Below are positions 7,493-16,592 of a stretch of DNA of 64,000 nucleotides, piece by piece; the stretch's first letter is position 1, and each line of letters begins with the position of its first letter. The position numbers and the translations under genes were made by a program. Location of the stretch: assembly GCA_023396065.1 (NCBI GenBank), contig JAEWXF010000028.1:248001-312000 (forward strand), read 5' to 3'. The notes below the pieces were generated by a model. That model was given only the letters and a program-made list of their open reading frames with translations. It did no database searches and was not told the origin of the DNA. This DNA comes from Methanobacteriota archaeon. GTDB taxonomy: Archaea; Halobacteriota; Methanomicrobia; Methanomicrobiales; Methanocorpusculaceae.

Positions 7493-8176
7493 TTAGTCTC
7501 TACGGAGGAGAACTGCTGCCCCAACCGCTCCAAAGATACCGAGCAGTGCAAGACCAATCGGACTCTGGGTCTGTGTCGGTACCGAAGTTAACGGGACATT
7601 CACCGTAGCGGTTGCGCCCATTGCCGGCATCTGGACAGGCTGGGTTCCTGCTGCATAGCCTGCTGCGGAAACACGGACCTGAGTGATCGGCGTTCCGGTA
7701 GTGTAGACGGCAAACTCTGCCTGACCGTCCTTGATCGTACCGGTTTCCGCAACAGTGCCGCTTACAGAGATAAGCTCAACTGTTGCTCCCTCAACATTGG
7801 AGGTAACCTGAATGACACCGCGATCACCGCCAATCGGCTGAACTGCGGTAAGAGTTACGGAAACAGTGCTGGTTGCACCTGCTGCCGGCATCGTTACCGG
7901 AACAGTGGCGGTCTCATATCCGTCTGCAGAAACACGGACTTCCTTGTACGGTGTTCCGGTCGTGTAGACGGAGAACTCTGCCTGACCGTTCACCACAGTC
8001 TGCGAATTGCTCTCGTCACCACTGATAGAGATTAATACTGCTGTTGCCCCGTCGACGTTACAGGAGACCTGGATAACACCGCGTTCTCCGCCGATCTGGT
8101 TATCTGCTGCAGAAACCGCACCGGCAAAAAGTGCCAGAACAACAACTGCAATAAGCATACCTGTTAATTTTTTCAT
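7493..8176 (-). CDS. Secreted PEGA-repeat surface protein with C-terminal membrane anchor
   Basis: The ATG at 8176 follows a GGGAGGG ribosome-binding site and begins a clear signal peptide (MKKLTGMLIAVVVLALFAGA). Two repeats of about 80 residues follow, each with RGVIQV, GATAVLIS or GATVELIS, VYTTGTP and VRVSADGY or VRVSAAGY, matching PEGA-like beta repeats of archaeal surface proteins. The C-terminus is a proline/threonine linker, a hydrophobic segment and RRD, an archaeal cell-surface anchor layout. Likely a cell-envelope component; ligand unknown. Confidence 0.8.
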   Translation of the reverse strand: MKKLTGMLIAVVVLALFAGAVSAADNQIGGERGVIQVSCNVDGATAVLISISGDESNSQTVVNGQAEFSVYTTGTPYKEVRVSADGYETATVPVTMPAAGATSTVSVTLTAVQPIGGDRGVIQVTSNVEGATVELISVSGTVAETGTIKDGQAEFAVYTTGTPITQVRVSAAGYAAGTQPVQMPAMGATATVNVPLTSVPTQTQSPIGLALLGIFGAVGAAVLLRRD

Positions 8177-8320
8177 GAACAAACCCTCCCTGCCATAGAC
8201 TATGACATGTTGGTTAACCACATATAAGGTCTGCAAAGAATGTAAAGATTGTGCTGAAATCAGCCGTTTTTTCCGCTAAAACACAAACCCTTTGTTGTTT
8301 GGGAAAAAGACAGTACTTCT

Positions 8321-8740
8321 ATGCATCCGTATGTTGCTAAAATAGCCGCTGTCGGTGCCCGGGCCAACCCCACATTTCAGACCCTCGGCATTGAACCTGT
8401 CTCATGGGGAGGCGGTCGGGCTGTTCTGAGAATGACCGTAACACCGGCATTTCACAACGGTTCCGGATTTCTTCAGGGAGGTTTTTACGTGATTCTCGCA
8501 GACGAAGCAATTGCTCTGGCAATCCTTTCCCTCACAGAGGAGAACGAAGGAACCGCAACCATCTCCGAGACGACACAGTTCCTCCGGGGCGTATATGAAG
8601 GTGAGATTTACGGCGTTGCCAGTGTTATACGGAAGGGAAGAAAAATCGTGTTTGCGGAGGGAGAGGTCAGAAAAGGATCCCCTGACGGTGAACTGCTCTC
8701 CAAAACAACCGTATCGTATACGATGACGAAGGCAGCCTGA
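8321..8740 (+). CDS. PaaI-family hotdog thioesterase
   Basis: A 139-residue single hotdog-domain protein. The segment FHNGSGFLQGGFYVILADEA matches the PaaI/acyl-CoA thioesterase core (H-N-x-x-G-x-x-H-G-G-x-x-x-x-L-A-D), except that glutamine replaces the usual second histidine before GG. The rest (TTQFLRG, ASVIRKGRKIVFAEGEV) fits the family's second half. It should hydrolyse acyl-CoA or a related thioester; substrate unknown. It stands about 60 nt before the DJ-1/PfpI gene on the same strand. Confidence 0.8.
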   Translation: MHPYVAKIAAVGARANPTFQTLGIEPVSWGGGRAVLRMTVTPAFHNGSGFLQGGFYVILADEAIALAILSLTEENEGTATISETTQFLRGVYEGEIYGVASVIRKGRKIVFAEGEVRKGSPDGELLSKTTVSYTMTKAA

Positions 8741-8801
8741 TCGTTTTTCCGGATGAACCGGAACGAACGCTTCATCTCCTTTTGGCTCCTATAGATACAC
8801 C

Positions 8802-9314
8802 ATGAATATTCTTTTCGCAATCGCTCCCGACCGGTTCATGGACGAGGAATATACCGTTCCCAAAAAAGCACTCGAAGAGAAAGGAATTCACTGTACAACC
8901 GCATCAACCGTCAAAGGCACCTGCTACGGTATGCATGGCGAGATCGTTGAATCCGATCTCGCCTTTGAAGATATCAACCCGCAGGAGTACGACGGAATCA
9001 TCATCGCCGGAGGAATCGGCTGTCAGGACTACCTCTGGAGAAACGAAACACTCATCACCATCGTCAACGCCCTAGGAGTTGCCGGAAAAGTTACCGCCGC
9101 AATCTGTCTTGCTCCCGTGATCATCGCCGAAGCAGGCCTCCTTGCCGGAAAACAGGCAACCGTTTTTGCCACTCCCGCATCCAGACGTGTCATGGAGCTG
9201 GACAAAGCAGTCCTCACGGATGTACCCGTCGTCACTGACGGTATGGTAGTTACCGCACGAATGCCGCAGGATGCACACGCCTTCGCCGAAGCCATTCTCA
9301 AACTTCTCGCCTAG
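8802..9314 (+). CDS. DJ-1/PfpI family protein
   Basis: A 170-residue class I glutamine-amidotransferase-like protein. The nucleophile elbow is AAICLAPVI with C102, and acidic residues near position 15 (DEEY) fit the DJ-1 acid that polarises the cysteine. The YDGIIIAGG strand before it is characteristic. Members act as glyoxalases/deglycases, chaperones or peptidases; which applies here cannot be decided. It ends 5 nt before the TPR protein, so it may be part of that transcript, although the functional link is unclear. Confidence 0.85.
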   Translation: MNILFAIAPDRFMDEEYTVPKKALEEKGIHCTTASTVKGTCYGMHGEIVESDLAFEDINPQEYDGIIIAGGIGCQDYLWRNETLITIVNALGVAGKVTAAICLAPVIIAEAGLLAGKQATVFATPASRRVMELDKAVLTDVPVVTDGMVVTARMPQDAHAFAEAILKLLA

Positions 9315-9319
9315 ATCCA

Positions 9320-11164
9320 ATGACAAACAACGCTCCCGACCACACCCCTGCCCTCAGCGAGGCAATGGATCTCTTCAACGCCGGAAAATACGCCGAGGTC
9401 ATCACCCTCGTCTCCGGCACGGGAGATCCCGCACTGCTACTCTTAGCTGCCCGGAGCTACGCAGAAACCGGACAGTACGATACCGCGGGCTATCTGCTTC
9501 GTGACCTGATCACCCAGATGCCCGCATCCTCATACCTCCACAGTTACCTCGCCGACGTCATGGAAAAAACCGGCGACGAACACGCCGTCTCCGAGTACGC
9601 AACCGCACTCATTCTGGACCCGGACAACCGTCCGGCACTGCGGAACTACTCCCGGCTGCTCCTCGCACGAAACGATCTCCGGGGCGCAATTCCCTCACTC
9701 CGATCCCTTGTGCGGCTCGGCGGTGATCCGGCAGACATCAGAAAACTGATGCAGATCTTAACCGAAGTTGGCGAACCGGATGAAGCGGCTGCCCTCCACG
9801 TTCAGAACTTCGGCGACGAAGAGTTCTCCCCCGAATACATTGAAGCCCTGCTCGCCGCAAAACAGTATCAGAAAGCGATGAACATCGCACTGCGCGGCTG
9901 GAATACAGTCCGGGATGTTGTCTATCTCCGCCTGGATCTGGAAGCCCTGGCTGCCCTCGATCCGGAAGCGGCAGAGAGTGCCTACCGGTCGGCTCTCGAC
10001 AGCTTTGAGGAGGAAAATCTTGAGGACGATTCAGTATCCCAGATCAGATTCTCCTTTATCCTCCTCGAAAAGCTCCTCGGTAACTACGAGGCAGCCCGCT
10101 ATGAACTTGCTCTCCTCCTCAAAACCCGTCAGGATCCAGTCTACCGACTGCTTGGAGCAGAGCTTGCTTCACGGACCGGTTACGGCGAGGAGGCAAACAC
10201 CATCTATCGTGAACTGATCGCGCAAGAATGCGGAAAAGATGCGGAGGACGCAGACGTCGCAATGCAGGAGCTGATTATCAGCCGGTTCAAGTATTTCCTG
10301 GACGCCGTCCACTCCAAAGAAGAGGTCGCAGGTATTATCAGTGTCCTTCTCTCCGCGTATCCTACTGCCGTCTGCCTCAGTCAGATCGGGGCAGCCTATG
10401 AAGAGGCGGGTTCTCTTTCCCAGGCACGCGACTGGTATTACCGTGCATACCGGTCCGACTATATTCACGGCGGCATTGCGTATGCGGCGTTTCTCAAACG
10501 TTCCGGTCAGGAACGGGAGTGTGAAACCGTCATCCGCTACATTCTCACCAACATCGTTCGTGCGTCTGATGTGGAGATGGTAGCATCGGAAATTCTCAAC
10601 GGTAAAGAGGGAATTTACCGGATTCCAAAGGTCATGGATCAGGTACTGACCCGGCTTTCTGCGGTTCTGGAAAAACTCTCCTCTAACGGTCGGGAGATGC
10701 TGGCCGTCGGCCTGCTGTATGCGGCGGGCGACGCTCTGGAACGGCAGGACTACGAGGAGTGTAAGTGGCACTGCCTGCTGGGTCTTGACGTGATGCCCTG
10801 CTACCCGGCGGTGATTAAAGTTGAGGACTTCATGCAGCTCCTTGCCCAGGCCAAAGGCCGGGCACTCGCCGAACGACCGGTGCTTCTGGAGAAAAGTGCG
10901 TATCTGCAGTCGGTTGAGCAGCAGGATGAAGCGACGCCGGTGGCAAACCTCCTTGATCTGGACGACCGCGAACAGGTGGTGGTTTCTTTCCTGCAGGAAC
11001 ACCGTGAAGCAACCGAGATGGATCTCCGGGCAGTTCTCGGAACCCGCAGGGTTGCAGGAATTGTCAACGGCATTCTTGCGAAAGCCGCTGAAAAGAATGT
11101 GAAGATCATCGAAAAACGCGGCGTCGGCGAACGCGGAGAAATTTATGGCTACACCGGAGAATAA
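9320..11164 (+). CDS. TPR-repeat protein with C-terminal winged helix
   Basis: A 614-residue soluble protein. From residue about 10 to 500 it is a long array of helical repeats with TPR spacing (for example AMDLFNAGKYAEVITLVSG, AARSYAETGQYDTAGYLLRD, GAAYEEAGSLSQARDWYYRA). The last 65 residues (from REQVVVSFLQEHREATEMDL) read as a winged-helix domain, suggesting DNA binding. Its end overlaps the BrxD-like ATPase start by 20 nt, so the two proteins are likely made together and may form a complex, with the TPR part as a scaffold. I do not recognise this exact protein family. Confidence 0.7.
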   Translation: MTNNAPDHTPALSEAMDLFNAGKYAEVITLVSGTGDPALLLLAARSYAETGQYDTAGYLLRDLITQMPASSYLHSYLADVMEKTGDEHAVSEYATALILDPDNRPALRNYSRLLLARNDLRGAIPSLRSLVRLGGDPADIRKLMQILTEVGEPDEAAALHVQNFGDEEFSPEYIEALLAAKQYQKAMNIALRGWNTVRDVVYLRLDLEALAALDPEAAESAYRSALDSFEEENLEDDSVSQIRFSFILLEKLLGNYEAARYELALLLKTRQDPVYRLLGAELASRTGYGEEANTIYRELIAQECGKDAEDADVAMQELIISRFKYFLDAVHSKEEVAGIISVLLSAYPTAVCLSQIGAAYEEAGSLSQARDWYYRAYRSDYIHGGIAYAAFLKRSGQERECETVIRYILTNIVRASDVEMVASEILNGKEGIYRIPKVMDQVLTRLSAVLEKLSSNGREMLAVGLLYAAGDALERQDYEECKWHCLLGLDVMPCYPAVIKVEDFMQLLAQAKGRALAERPVLLEKSAYLQSVEQQDEATPVANLLDLDDREQVVVSFLQEHREATEMDLRAVLGTRRVAGIVNGILAKAAEKNVKIIEKRGVGERGEIYGYTGE

Positions 11165-12443
11165 ACCAAGAGACGAACGTCAGCTGGAAAGTGTCGGGAT
11201 TATGAATGCACTGCGGCGGGGAACGGTCCCGGAAGCAGGTCTCAGCAGACTGGCCGTAGGTCTGGATACGGAAGAGAAGGTCATCTCTTCACAGCTGGCA
11301 TTTGTCGGAACCGGGCATGCGGACTGCAAGTTCATCCGCGGCGAGTACGGATCAGGCAAAACATTTCTGATCTCCCGGGCGGTGGAGATCGGACTGAACC
11401 ATAAATTTGTGGTCAGCCATGTAGTTATTTCGCCGGATACTCCTCTGCATAAACTTCAGGCGGTCTATGCCCGGATATGTACCGGACTGACAACACCGAC
11501 CGAGGAGCATGCCCTCAAAAGTATCATCGATACCTGGATCTACGGGATTGAAGACCGGCTGATCAGTACGGGACTGAATGAGGACGACCCAGAGCTTGCG
11601 GCCCGGACGGCAAAAGAGATTGAGGCTGTTCTCACGCGTGTCTCCGGGATGAACTCAGGGCTTGCGGCGGCGCTGCGGACGTATTATCAGGCAAACAATA
11701 CCGGAGACTTTGCAACAGCACAGGCTGCGGTCGGCTGGATATCCGGGGAGCAGACGGTCGGCAGAACGTTTAAGGCTCAGGCAGGTCTGAAAGGAACGGT
11801 AACCGAAGGGGATGCTCTGGCCTTTCTGAACGGGCTGGTCTATATAATTGTGCAGGCCGGATACTCCGGACTTCTGGTAAGCTTTGATGAAGTGGAGACT
11901 GCTCAGGCGTTTGCCCGGCCGCAGCGGGAGAAGGGATACATTAATCTCCGGCAGATCGTGGATATGATCGACCGCAACGAGCTGCCGAACTGTTTTTTCC
12001 TGTTTGCCGGAACACCTGCGCTGTTTGAGAGTGCGAAAGGTATCCGGTCCCTGCCGCCGCTGTATGACCGTATCGGGATGATTGCTGATGACGGCTTTTC
12101 CAATCCAATGCAGACGCAGATCGTTCTGCCGAAGTTTGATGTGAAGAAGTTGGAAGAGGTTTCCCTGAAGGTGATGGATATCTATGCGGAGGCGTATGCG
12201 GAGGTTGACCGGACGAGGGTGTCTCTCCGGTTTATCCGGGCGATGATCGAACGGGTGACCGGGAAGTTCGGCGGCCGCGTGGATGTGGTGCCGCGTCTGT
12301 ATCTGCGGGAGTTCGTGGATGTTCTGGACAAATGCGCGTTATATGAGAATTACAGTCCGCTGGAAAAGTATACGTTTACTCCGCAGAGCGGGGATTCTTC
12401 TCTGAAAGAGGAGGAAAAAGCGGTCATGGAGGTCTCCTGGTGA
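11145..12443 (+). CDS. BrxD-like P-loop ATPase (DUF2791 family)
   Basis: A 432-residue ORC/Cdc6-like AAA+ ATPase. Walker A is GEYGSGKT at 66-73, followed by FVVSHVVISPDTPLHK, a hallmark of DUF2791/BrxD proteins. Walker B is LLVSFDEVE with D248/E249, and FLFAGTPALFES is a plausible sensor 1. The C-terminal part (about 330-400) looks helical and could be a winged helix. BrxD occurs in some BREX phage-defence loci and in other ATPase/helicase gene sets, but no PglZ, BrxC, methylase or helicase lies here. The partner is the overlapping TPR/winged-helix gene. Function is unknown; defence or chromosome-related regulation are both possible. Confidence 0.75.
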   Translation: MATPENKPRDERQLESVGIMNALRRGTVPEAGLSRLAVGLDTEEKVISSQLAFVGTGHADCKFIRGEYGSGKTFLISRAVEIGLNHKFVVSHVVISPDTPLHKLQAVYARICTGLTTPTEEHALKSIIDTWIYGIEDRLISTGLNEDDPELAARTAKEIEAVLTRVSGMNSGLAAALRTYYQANNTGDFATAQAAVGWISGEQTVGRTFKAQAGLKGTVTEGDALAFLNGLVYIIVQAGYSGLLVSFDEVETAQAFARPQREKGYINLRQIVDMIDRNELPNCFFLFAGTPALFESAKGIRSLPPLYDRIGMIADDGFSNPMQTQIVLPKFDVKKLEEVSLKVMDIYAEAYAEVDRTRVSLRFIRAMIERVTGKFGGRVDVVPRLYLREFVDVLDKCALYENYSPLEKYTFTPQSGDSSLKEEEKAVMEVSW

Positions 12444-12479
12444 TACTTTGATTATCACCCGGATACTATAGAACTACCA

Positions 12480-12962
12480 ATGAGTAATTTTGAGTGTACG
12501 CAGTGCGGACTCTGCTGTCTGGGAATCGGGGAGATTGTGACGATGCAGCGTCAGATTTCCCCATACGGATTTTATGTGAAAAATGAGATCGTGGGAGAGA
12601 CGAAGGCGGCTCTGATCACGCCTGAGTACCGGGATCTGTTTGAGAATGATCATTCGATCCAGGAGGAACACCGGTCAGCCTGTTTTTTTGTCCGGCGGCG
12701 GGCAGACGGAAAATATGTGTGTACGATTCATCCGTACCGGCTGTTTATCTGTAAAGATTACCACTGCTGTGCCGCCCGGATTTTCCGGAACGGTGAGGAG
12801 ATCGGCCGGGTAAAGGGCCGGGTGTCTCTGGTGTCGCAGGATGAGGAGCTGAAGGAGATGTGGCGGGAGCTGGTCCAGAAGCATCCGGATCCGTCGCGGG
12901 AGTATATCGATGAGCTGCTAAGGAGTAAGGGCTATTCCGTGATATTTTATGACGGTGAATGA
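12480..12962 (+). CDS. YkgJ-family cysteine-cluster protein (UPF0153-like)
   Basis: A 160-residue protein beginning with CTQCGLCC (C6, C9, C12, C13), the signature of the YkgJ/Fe-S or zinc-chelating cluster family, and with further cysteines in SACFFV, YVCTIHPYRLFICKDY and HCC. The CxxHPYRPxxC-like block is typical. These proteins bind a metal cluster; their reaction is unknown. The gene lies 36 nt after the BrxD-like gene on the same strand and overlaps the next small gene by 14 nt. Confidence 0.8.
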   Translation: MSNFECTQCGLCCLGIGEIVTMQRQISPYGFYVKNEIVGETKAALITPEYRDLFENDHSIQEEHRSACFFVRRRADGKYVCTIHPYRLFICKDYHCCAARIFRNGEEIGRVKGRVSLVSQDEELKEMWRELVQKHPDPSREYIDELLRSKGYSVIFYDGE

Positions 12963-13206
12963 GATTTCCGTGGATGCCGGGAAGCTGGTGTGTACGAACG
13001 GACGAACCATCACGCCGGATCGGTGCCGGTTCTGTATGCATTCCCGGTATTTTGTTGTGGACGGTGTCCGGGAACGCTCACCGGCTCTGGCGTTTTGTCT
13101 GCGGGAACGGGCAACAAAGGAGGTTGATGTTCTGCGGGCGACGGCGATAGGGTGCGGGGATGAACGCGGAGACGGGTATGCAAGTATCGGAAATATAATC
13201 TCCTGA
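12949..13206 (+). CDS. Small cysteine-containing hypothetical protein
   Basis: An 85-residue protein whose ATG lies inside the last codons of the YkgJ gene (14-nt overlap), indicating translational coupling. Cysteines at about 15, 26, 29, 50 and 69 include a CRFCMHSRYF motif, so it may bind metal. No family is recognised. The overlap with a metal-cluster protein makes a joint role plausible. An alternative frame from 12959 has no such pattern and is rejected. Confidence 0.55.
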   Translation: MTVNEISVDAGKLVCTNGRTITPDRCRFCMHSRYFVVDGVRERSPALAFCLRERATKEVDVLRATAIGCGDERGDGYASIGNIIS

Positions 13207-13256
13207 ACAGCGACTCGCAACTTTAACAATCTTATAGGGCAATTTAGTAGGTAACT

Positions 13257-14156
13257 ATGACTGATGTGAAGGTGCCTCTGGATGTCCCGCAGTGTATGCG
13301 GGAGCAGTATCTTGCAAATTATACGCTGATTACGGCAGGTTCCGGCCGGCTGATGCTGTTTGCGGGCGATCAGAAAATTGAGCATCTGAACGATGATTTT
13401 TACGGTGCGGATATTCCGGCTGACGATGCGGATCCGGAGCATCTGTTCCGGATTGCGTCAAAGGGAAAGATCGGTGTTCTGGCAGCACAGCTGGGCCTGA
13501 TTGCCCGGTATGGTATGGATTACCCGGATGTTCCGTATCTGGTGAAGATGAACTCAAAGAGTCATCTGGTGCCGGTTTCCCAGAAAGATCCGGTCAGTCC
13601 GCAGCTGTGGACGGTGGATCAGGTTGCGGATATTGCGGAGGAGTCCGGTCTGAAGATTGCAGGTATCGGCTATACGATTTATCTGGGCAGTGAGAATGAG
13701 GCTGATATGCTTGCCGAAGCGGCCCAGCTGATTAATGCGGCTCACCAGTATGGTATGGTGACGGTTCTGTGGATTTATCCCCGTGGTGCTGCGGTGAAGA
13801 ATGAGAAGGATTCTCATCTGATTGCGGGAGCTGCGGGTGTTGCGGCCTGCCTTGGCAGTGATTTTGTGAAGGTGAATGCACCAAAAGGGGATGCTCCGTC
13901 AGCTGAGCTGCTGAAGGAGGCGGTAAAAGCCGCAGGACGGACGAAGCTGGTGTGTGCAGGCGGTTCGGCAACGTCTGAGGAAAAGTTCCTGGCGGAACTG
14001 TATGATCAGATTCACGTCGGCGGGGCATCCGGAAATGCAACGGGACGGAATATCCACCAGAAGCCGCTTGAGGAGGCGGTGAAGTTCTGTAATGCGATTT
14101 ATGCGATTACGGTGGAAAATAAATCAGTGGCAGAGGCAGTCCTTCTGCTGAAATAA
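13257..14156 (+). CDS. DhnA/DeoC-type class I aldolase (fructose-bisphosphate aldolase-like)
   Basis: A 299-residue TIM-barrel aldolase. LMLFAGDQKIEH near residue 35 is the first barrel strand of archaeal class I aldolases; GSDFVKVNAPKG carries the probable Schiff-base lysine K205; KLVCAGGSATSEEKFL and HVGGASGNATGRNI are the phosphate-binding loops near the end of the barrel. The family includes fructose-1,6-bisphosphate aldolases and the DKFP-forming enzyme of archaeal aromatic synthesis, and sequence alone does not separate them with certainty. It stands alone on the plus strand and ends at a T-run shared with the convergent membrane gene. Confidence 0.82.
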   Translation: MTDVKVPLDVPQCMREQYLANYTLITAGSGRLMLFAGDQKIEHLNDDFYGADIPADDADPEHLFRIASKGKIGVLAAQLGLIARYGMDYPDVPYLVKMNSKSHLVPVSQKDPVSPQLWTVDQVADIAEESGLKIAGIGYTIYLGSENEADMLAEAAQLINAAHQYGMVTVLWIYPRGAAVKNEKDSHLIAGAAGVAACLGSDFVKVNAPKGDAPSAELLKEAVKAAGRTKLVCAGGSATSEEKFLAELYDQIHVGGASGNATGRNIHQKPLEEAVKFCNAIYAITVENKSVAEAVLLLK

Positions 14157-14175
14157 TCTTTTTTTTGAAGTTTTT
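14157..14175. terminator. T-rich terminator between convergent genes
   Basis: CTTTTTTTTGAAGTTTTTTTA contains two T-runs within 19 nt directly after the aldolase stop, the usual signal for archaeal transcription termination. No hairpin is needed. The opposite strand reads as A-runs, so it mainly serves the plus-strand gene. Confidence 0.5.
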
Positions 14176-14733
14176 TTAGCAGGTATTTGTCTCGGTTCGG
14201 TGCTGCCTGATGCCGATGAGAATGAATGCGATTCCGAGGAGGAGCTGGAGTGCAACCAGTCCGTATATGAGGCTGAACCAGACGGGACCCAGCCGAATCG
14301 AAAGGATGAGGGTGAGAATGCCGTAGACCGGGGTGAAGACTGCAATGAGCTGAAGCAGGCGGGTGACTCTGCCAGGTTTGGGAAATCCCGCGATGATCAG
14401 CGGATAGAGCAGAGGGATGATGAGACAGAGAAGAAAGACAACGCCGTCGACCCGGATGATCTGCGGGGCGATGTATGCGGCGATCGCGGCACCGAGGATG
14501 AAGAGGTACAGCAGCGGCCGGGTTTTTGTCCGGGCATAGGGGATGTAGAGAATACCGCCAACCGCGGTCAGGGCAAACAGGAGAAATATACCAACCGGGA
14601 CGGCGAGGTAGGGAGCATTCAGGTGCCGAAGGCAGAATACGTTGATCATGCCGAGAAGCTGCAGGACCGGGATGAGGAAGCAGGCGAGGGAAGCTGTGAT
14701 GATCGCGGCGGCGGGAGGTATGCGGAGCGTCAT
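14176..14733 (-). CDS. Polytopic membrane protein of unknown function
   Basis: A 185-residue protein with about six hydrophobic segments separated by short loops (for example AYLAVPVGIFLLFALTAVGG-like stretches and FILGAAIAAYIAP), and a short polar C-terminus. No catalytic motif is visible and I cannot name a family. It is convergent with the aldolase and divergent from pyrG, with about 270 nt of promoter region between them. Confidence 0.65.
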   Translation of the reverse strand: MTLRIPPAAAIITASLACFLIPVLQLLGMINVFCLRHLNAPYLAVPVGIFLLFALTAVGGILYIPYARTKTRPLLYLFILGAAIAAYIAPQIIRVDGVVFLLCLIIPLLYPLIIAGFPKPGRVTRLLQLIAVFTPVYGILTLILSIRLGPVWFSLIYGLVALQLLLGIAFILIGIRQHRTETNTC

Positions 14734-15004
14734 ACCTGTATATCGGACGCAGGAGATGATAACGGTATTGGGCGAAGCGTCATCACTTCTTGGTGGATAC
14801 TGTAATGCGGCGTGTTGTTTTCCCTACGGTTCGTCATATTCGGAGCTGCCCGAAAGGAAATCACTGCAGAAACCGGAAAAAATCCAGTCACACAGAAAAA
14901 TACCCATGACCCCCGCCCCCTCATCCAAACCAACCCCTCACTTTCAATACCTCTGCCGACCAACAAATATGCATTATTCAATTTCCACAAGCGGGGACAC
15001 AAGA

Positions 15005-16591
15005 GTGAAGTATGTAGTTGTAACCGGCGGTGTGATGAGCGGCCTTGGCAAAGGCATTACCGCCGCGTCCATCGGACGCATTCTCATCAACAGAGGCTAC
15101 CACGTAACCTCCGTCAAGATCGACCCCTACCTCAACATCGACGCAGGACTCATGAACCCTGCCCAGCACGGAGAGGTCTTCGTCTTAAAAGACGGCGGGG
15201 AAGCAGACCTCGATCTCGGAAACTACGAACGGTTCCTCGACATCGAACTCACCAGCGATCACAACCTGACCACAGGAAAAATCTACTCCTCCGTCATCCA
15301 CAAAGAACGTCACGGGGACTATCTCGGCGCAACCGTCCAGATCATCCCGCATATCACCGACGAAATCAAAGACAGAATCAAGCATGCCGCCGAAAGCTGG
15401 ACCGACAAAGACGGCAACCACGCAGAAATCTGTATCGTCGAAGTCGGCGGAACTGTCGGTGACATCGAAAGCATGCCGTTCCTCGAAGCAGTCCGCCAGA
15501 TGCACTGGGAATACGGAAACGGCGACTTCGTCCTCGTCCACGTCACCCTCCTGCCGGCAGACACCATGGGTGACCTCAAAACCAAACCGACCCAGCACTC
15601 CGTCAAAGCACTCCGGGAACTCGGCCTGGAAGCAGACCTCATCGTCGGCAGAAGCACCCTGCCGGTCTCGCTAGCCACCAAAAGAAAAATATCTTCATTC
15701 TGTGACGTCGACGTATCGGCCGTCATCAGCGCCACCACCGCTCCCGACACCTACCTCGTCCCGATGGAACTCGAAAAAGAAGGAATGGCCGACGTCCTTC
15801 TCCCGCTTCTCAAACTGGAACCGGGAAAACCGGACAACAGCTGGTACTCCCTCGTCTCCCGCGAGTACACCAACCGCGTCAGAATCGGCATAATTACCAA
15901 ATACGGTGTAGAAGACGTCTACATCTCCATCAAAGAAGCCCTCAAACATGCGGGCCGCCAGCTCTCCACCGAAGTCGTCATAGAGTGGCTTGATGCCGAA
16001 CAGTACACCACTCAGGACCTTGCCGACCTTGACGGCATCCTCATCCCGGGCGGCTTCGGCAACCGTGGCATCGAAGGCATGATTGGGGCCATCACCTTTG
16101 CCCGTGAACACAAAAAACCGCTGCTCGGCCTCTGCCTCGGCTTCCAGCTCTCCGTCATCGAATACACCCGGAACGTCGTCGGTTATAAAGACGCAACCAG
16201 TGCTGAGATGGGTGACGGAACACCGGTTATCGCCCTCCTCCCCGAACAGGAAGGGGTCGATGACCTTGGCGGAACCATGCGGCTCGGTGACTACCCCATT
16301 GAACTGACTCCGGGATCCCGACTCGCCGAACTCTACGGCTCAACCGCAATCGTCGAACGTCACCGCCACAGATACGAAGTTAACCCCGAGTATATCGACG
16401 AAATCGAAGCAAAGGGCCTCAGATTTACCGGAAGAAACGGTCGCAGAATGGAAGCACTCGAACTGCCGGACCACCCGTATTTCGTCGCAACCCAGTTCCA
16501 CCCCGAGTTCCGGTCCAGACCCACCAGACCCTCGGCCCCCTTCATTGGATTCGTCAATGCCTGTCTCACCAACCACACCAGGAAAGCATAA
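15005..16591 (+). CDS. pyrG: CTP synthase
   Basis: The GTG at 15005 gives a 528-residue protein starting KYVVVTGGVMSGLGKG, as archaeal CTP synthases do; the frame extends upstream but that part is not homologous. The amidoligase domain has the P-loop and DPYLNIDAG. The glutaminase domain has GGFGNRG, the nucleophile in LGLCLGFQLS and the catalytic H-x-E in ATQFHPEF. It makes CTP from UTP, ATP and glutamine. An AT-rich box (about 14960-14985) lies upstream. It opens a six-gene operon and is followed by guaA after 1 nt. Confidence 0.95.
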   Translation: MKYVVVTGGVMSGLGKGITAASIGRILINRGYHVTSVKIDPYLNIDAGLMNPAQHGEVFVLKDGGEADLDLGNYERFLDIELTSDHNLTTGKIYSSVIHKERHGDYLGATVQIIPHITDEIKDRIKHAAESWTDKDGNHAEICIVEVGGTVGDIESMPFLEAVRQMHWEYGNGDFVLVHVTLLPADTMGDLKTKPTQHSVKALRELGLEADLIVGRSTLPVSLATKRKISSFCDVDVSAVISATTAPDTYLVPMELEKEGMADVLLPLLKLEPGKPDNSWYSLVSREYTNRVRIGIITKYGVEDVYISIKEALKHAGRQLSTEVVIEWLDAEQYTTQDLADLDGILIPGGFGNRGIEGMIGAITFAREHKKPLLGLCLGFQLSVIEYTRNVVGYKDATSAEMGDGTPVIALLPEQEGVDDLGGTMRLGDYPIELTPGSRLAELYGSTAIVERHRHRYEVNPEYIDEIEAKGLRFTGRNGRRMEALELPDHPYFVATQFHPEFRSRPTRPSAPFIGFVNACLTNHTRKA

Positions 16592-16592
16592 C

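Noticed and set aside
9320..13206. A complete BREX defence locus
   Set aside because: Only a BrxD-like ATPase is present; PglZ, BrxC, methyltransferase and BrxL/Lon are absent from the window.
14642..15004. N-terminal extension of CTP synthase
   Set aside because: The frame is open but the sequence is unlike CTP synthases, and the GTG at 15005 gives the family's usual start.
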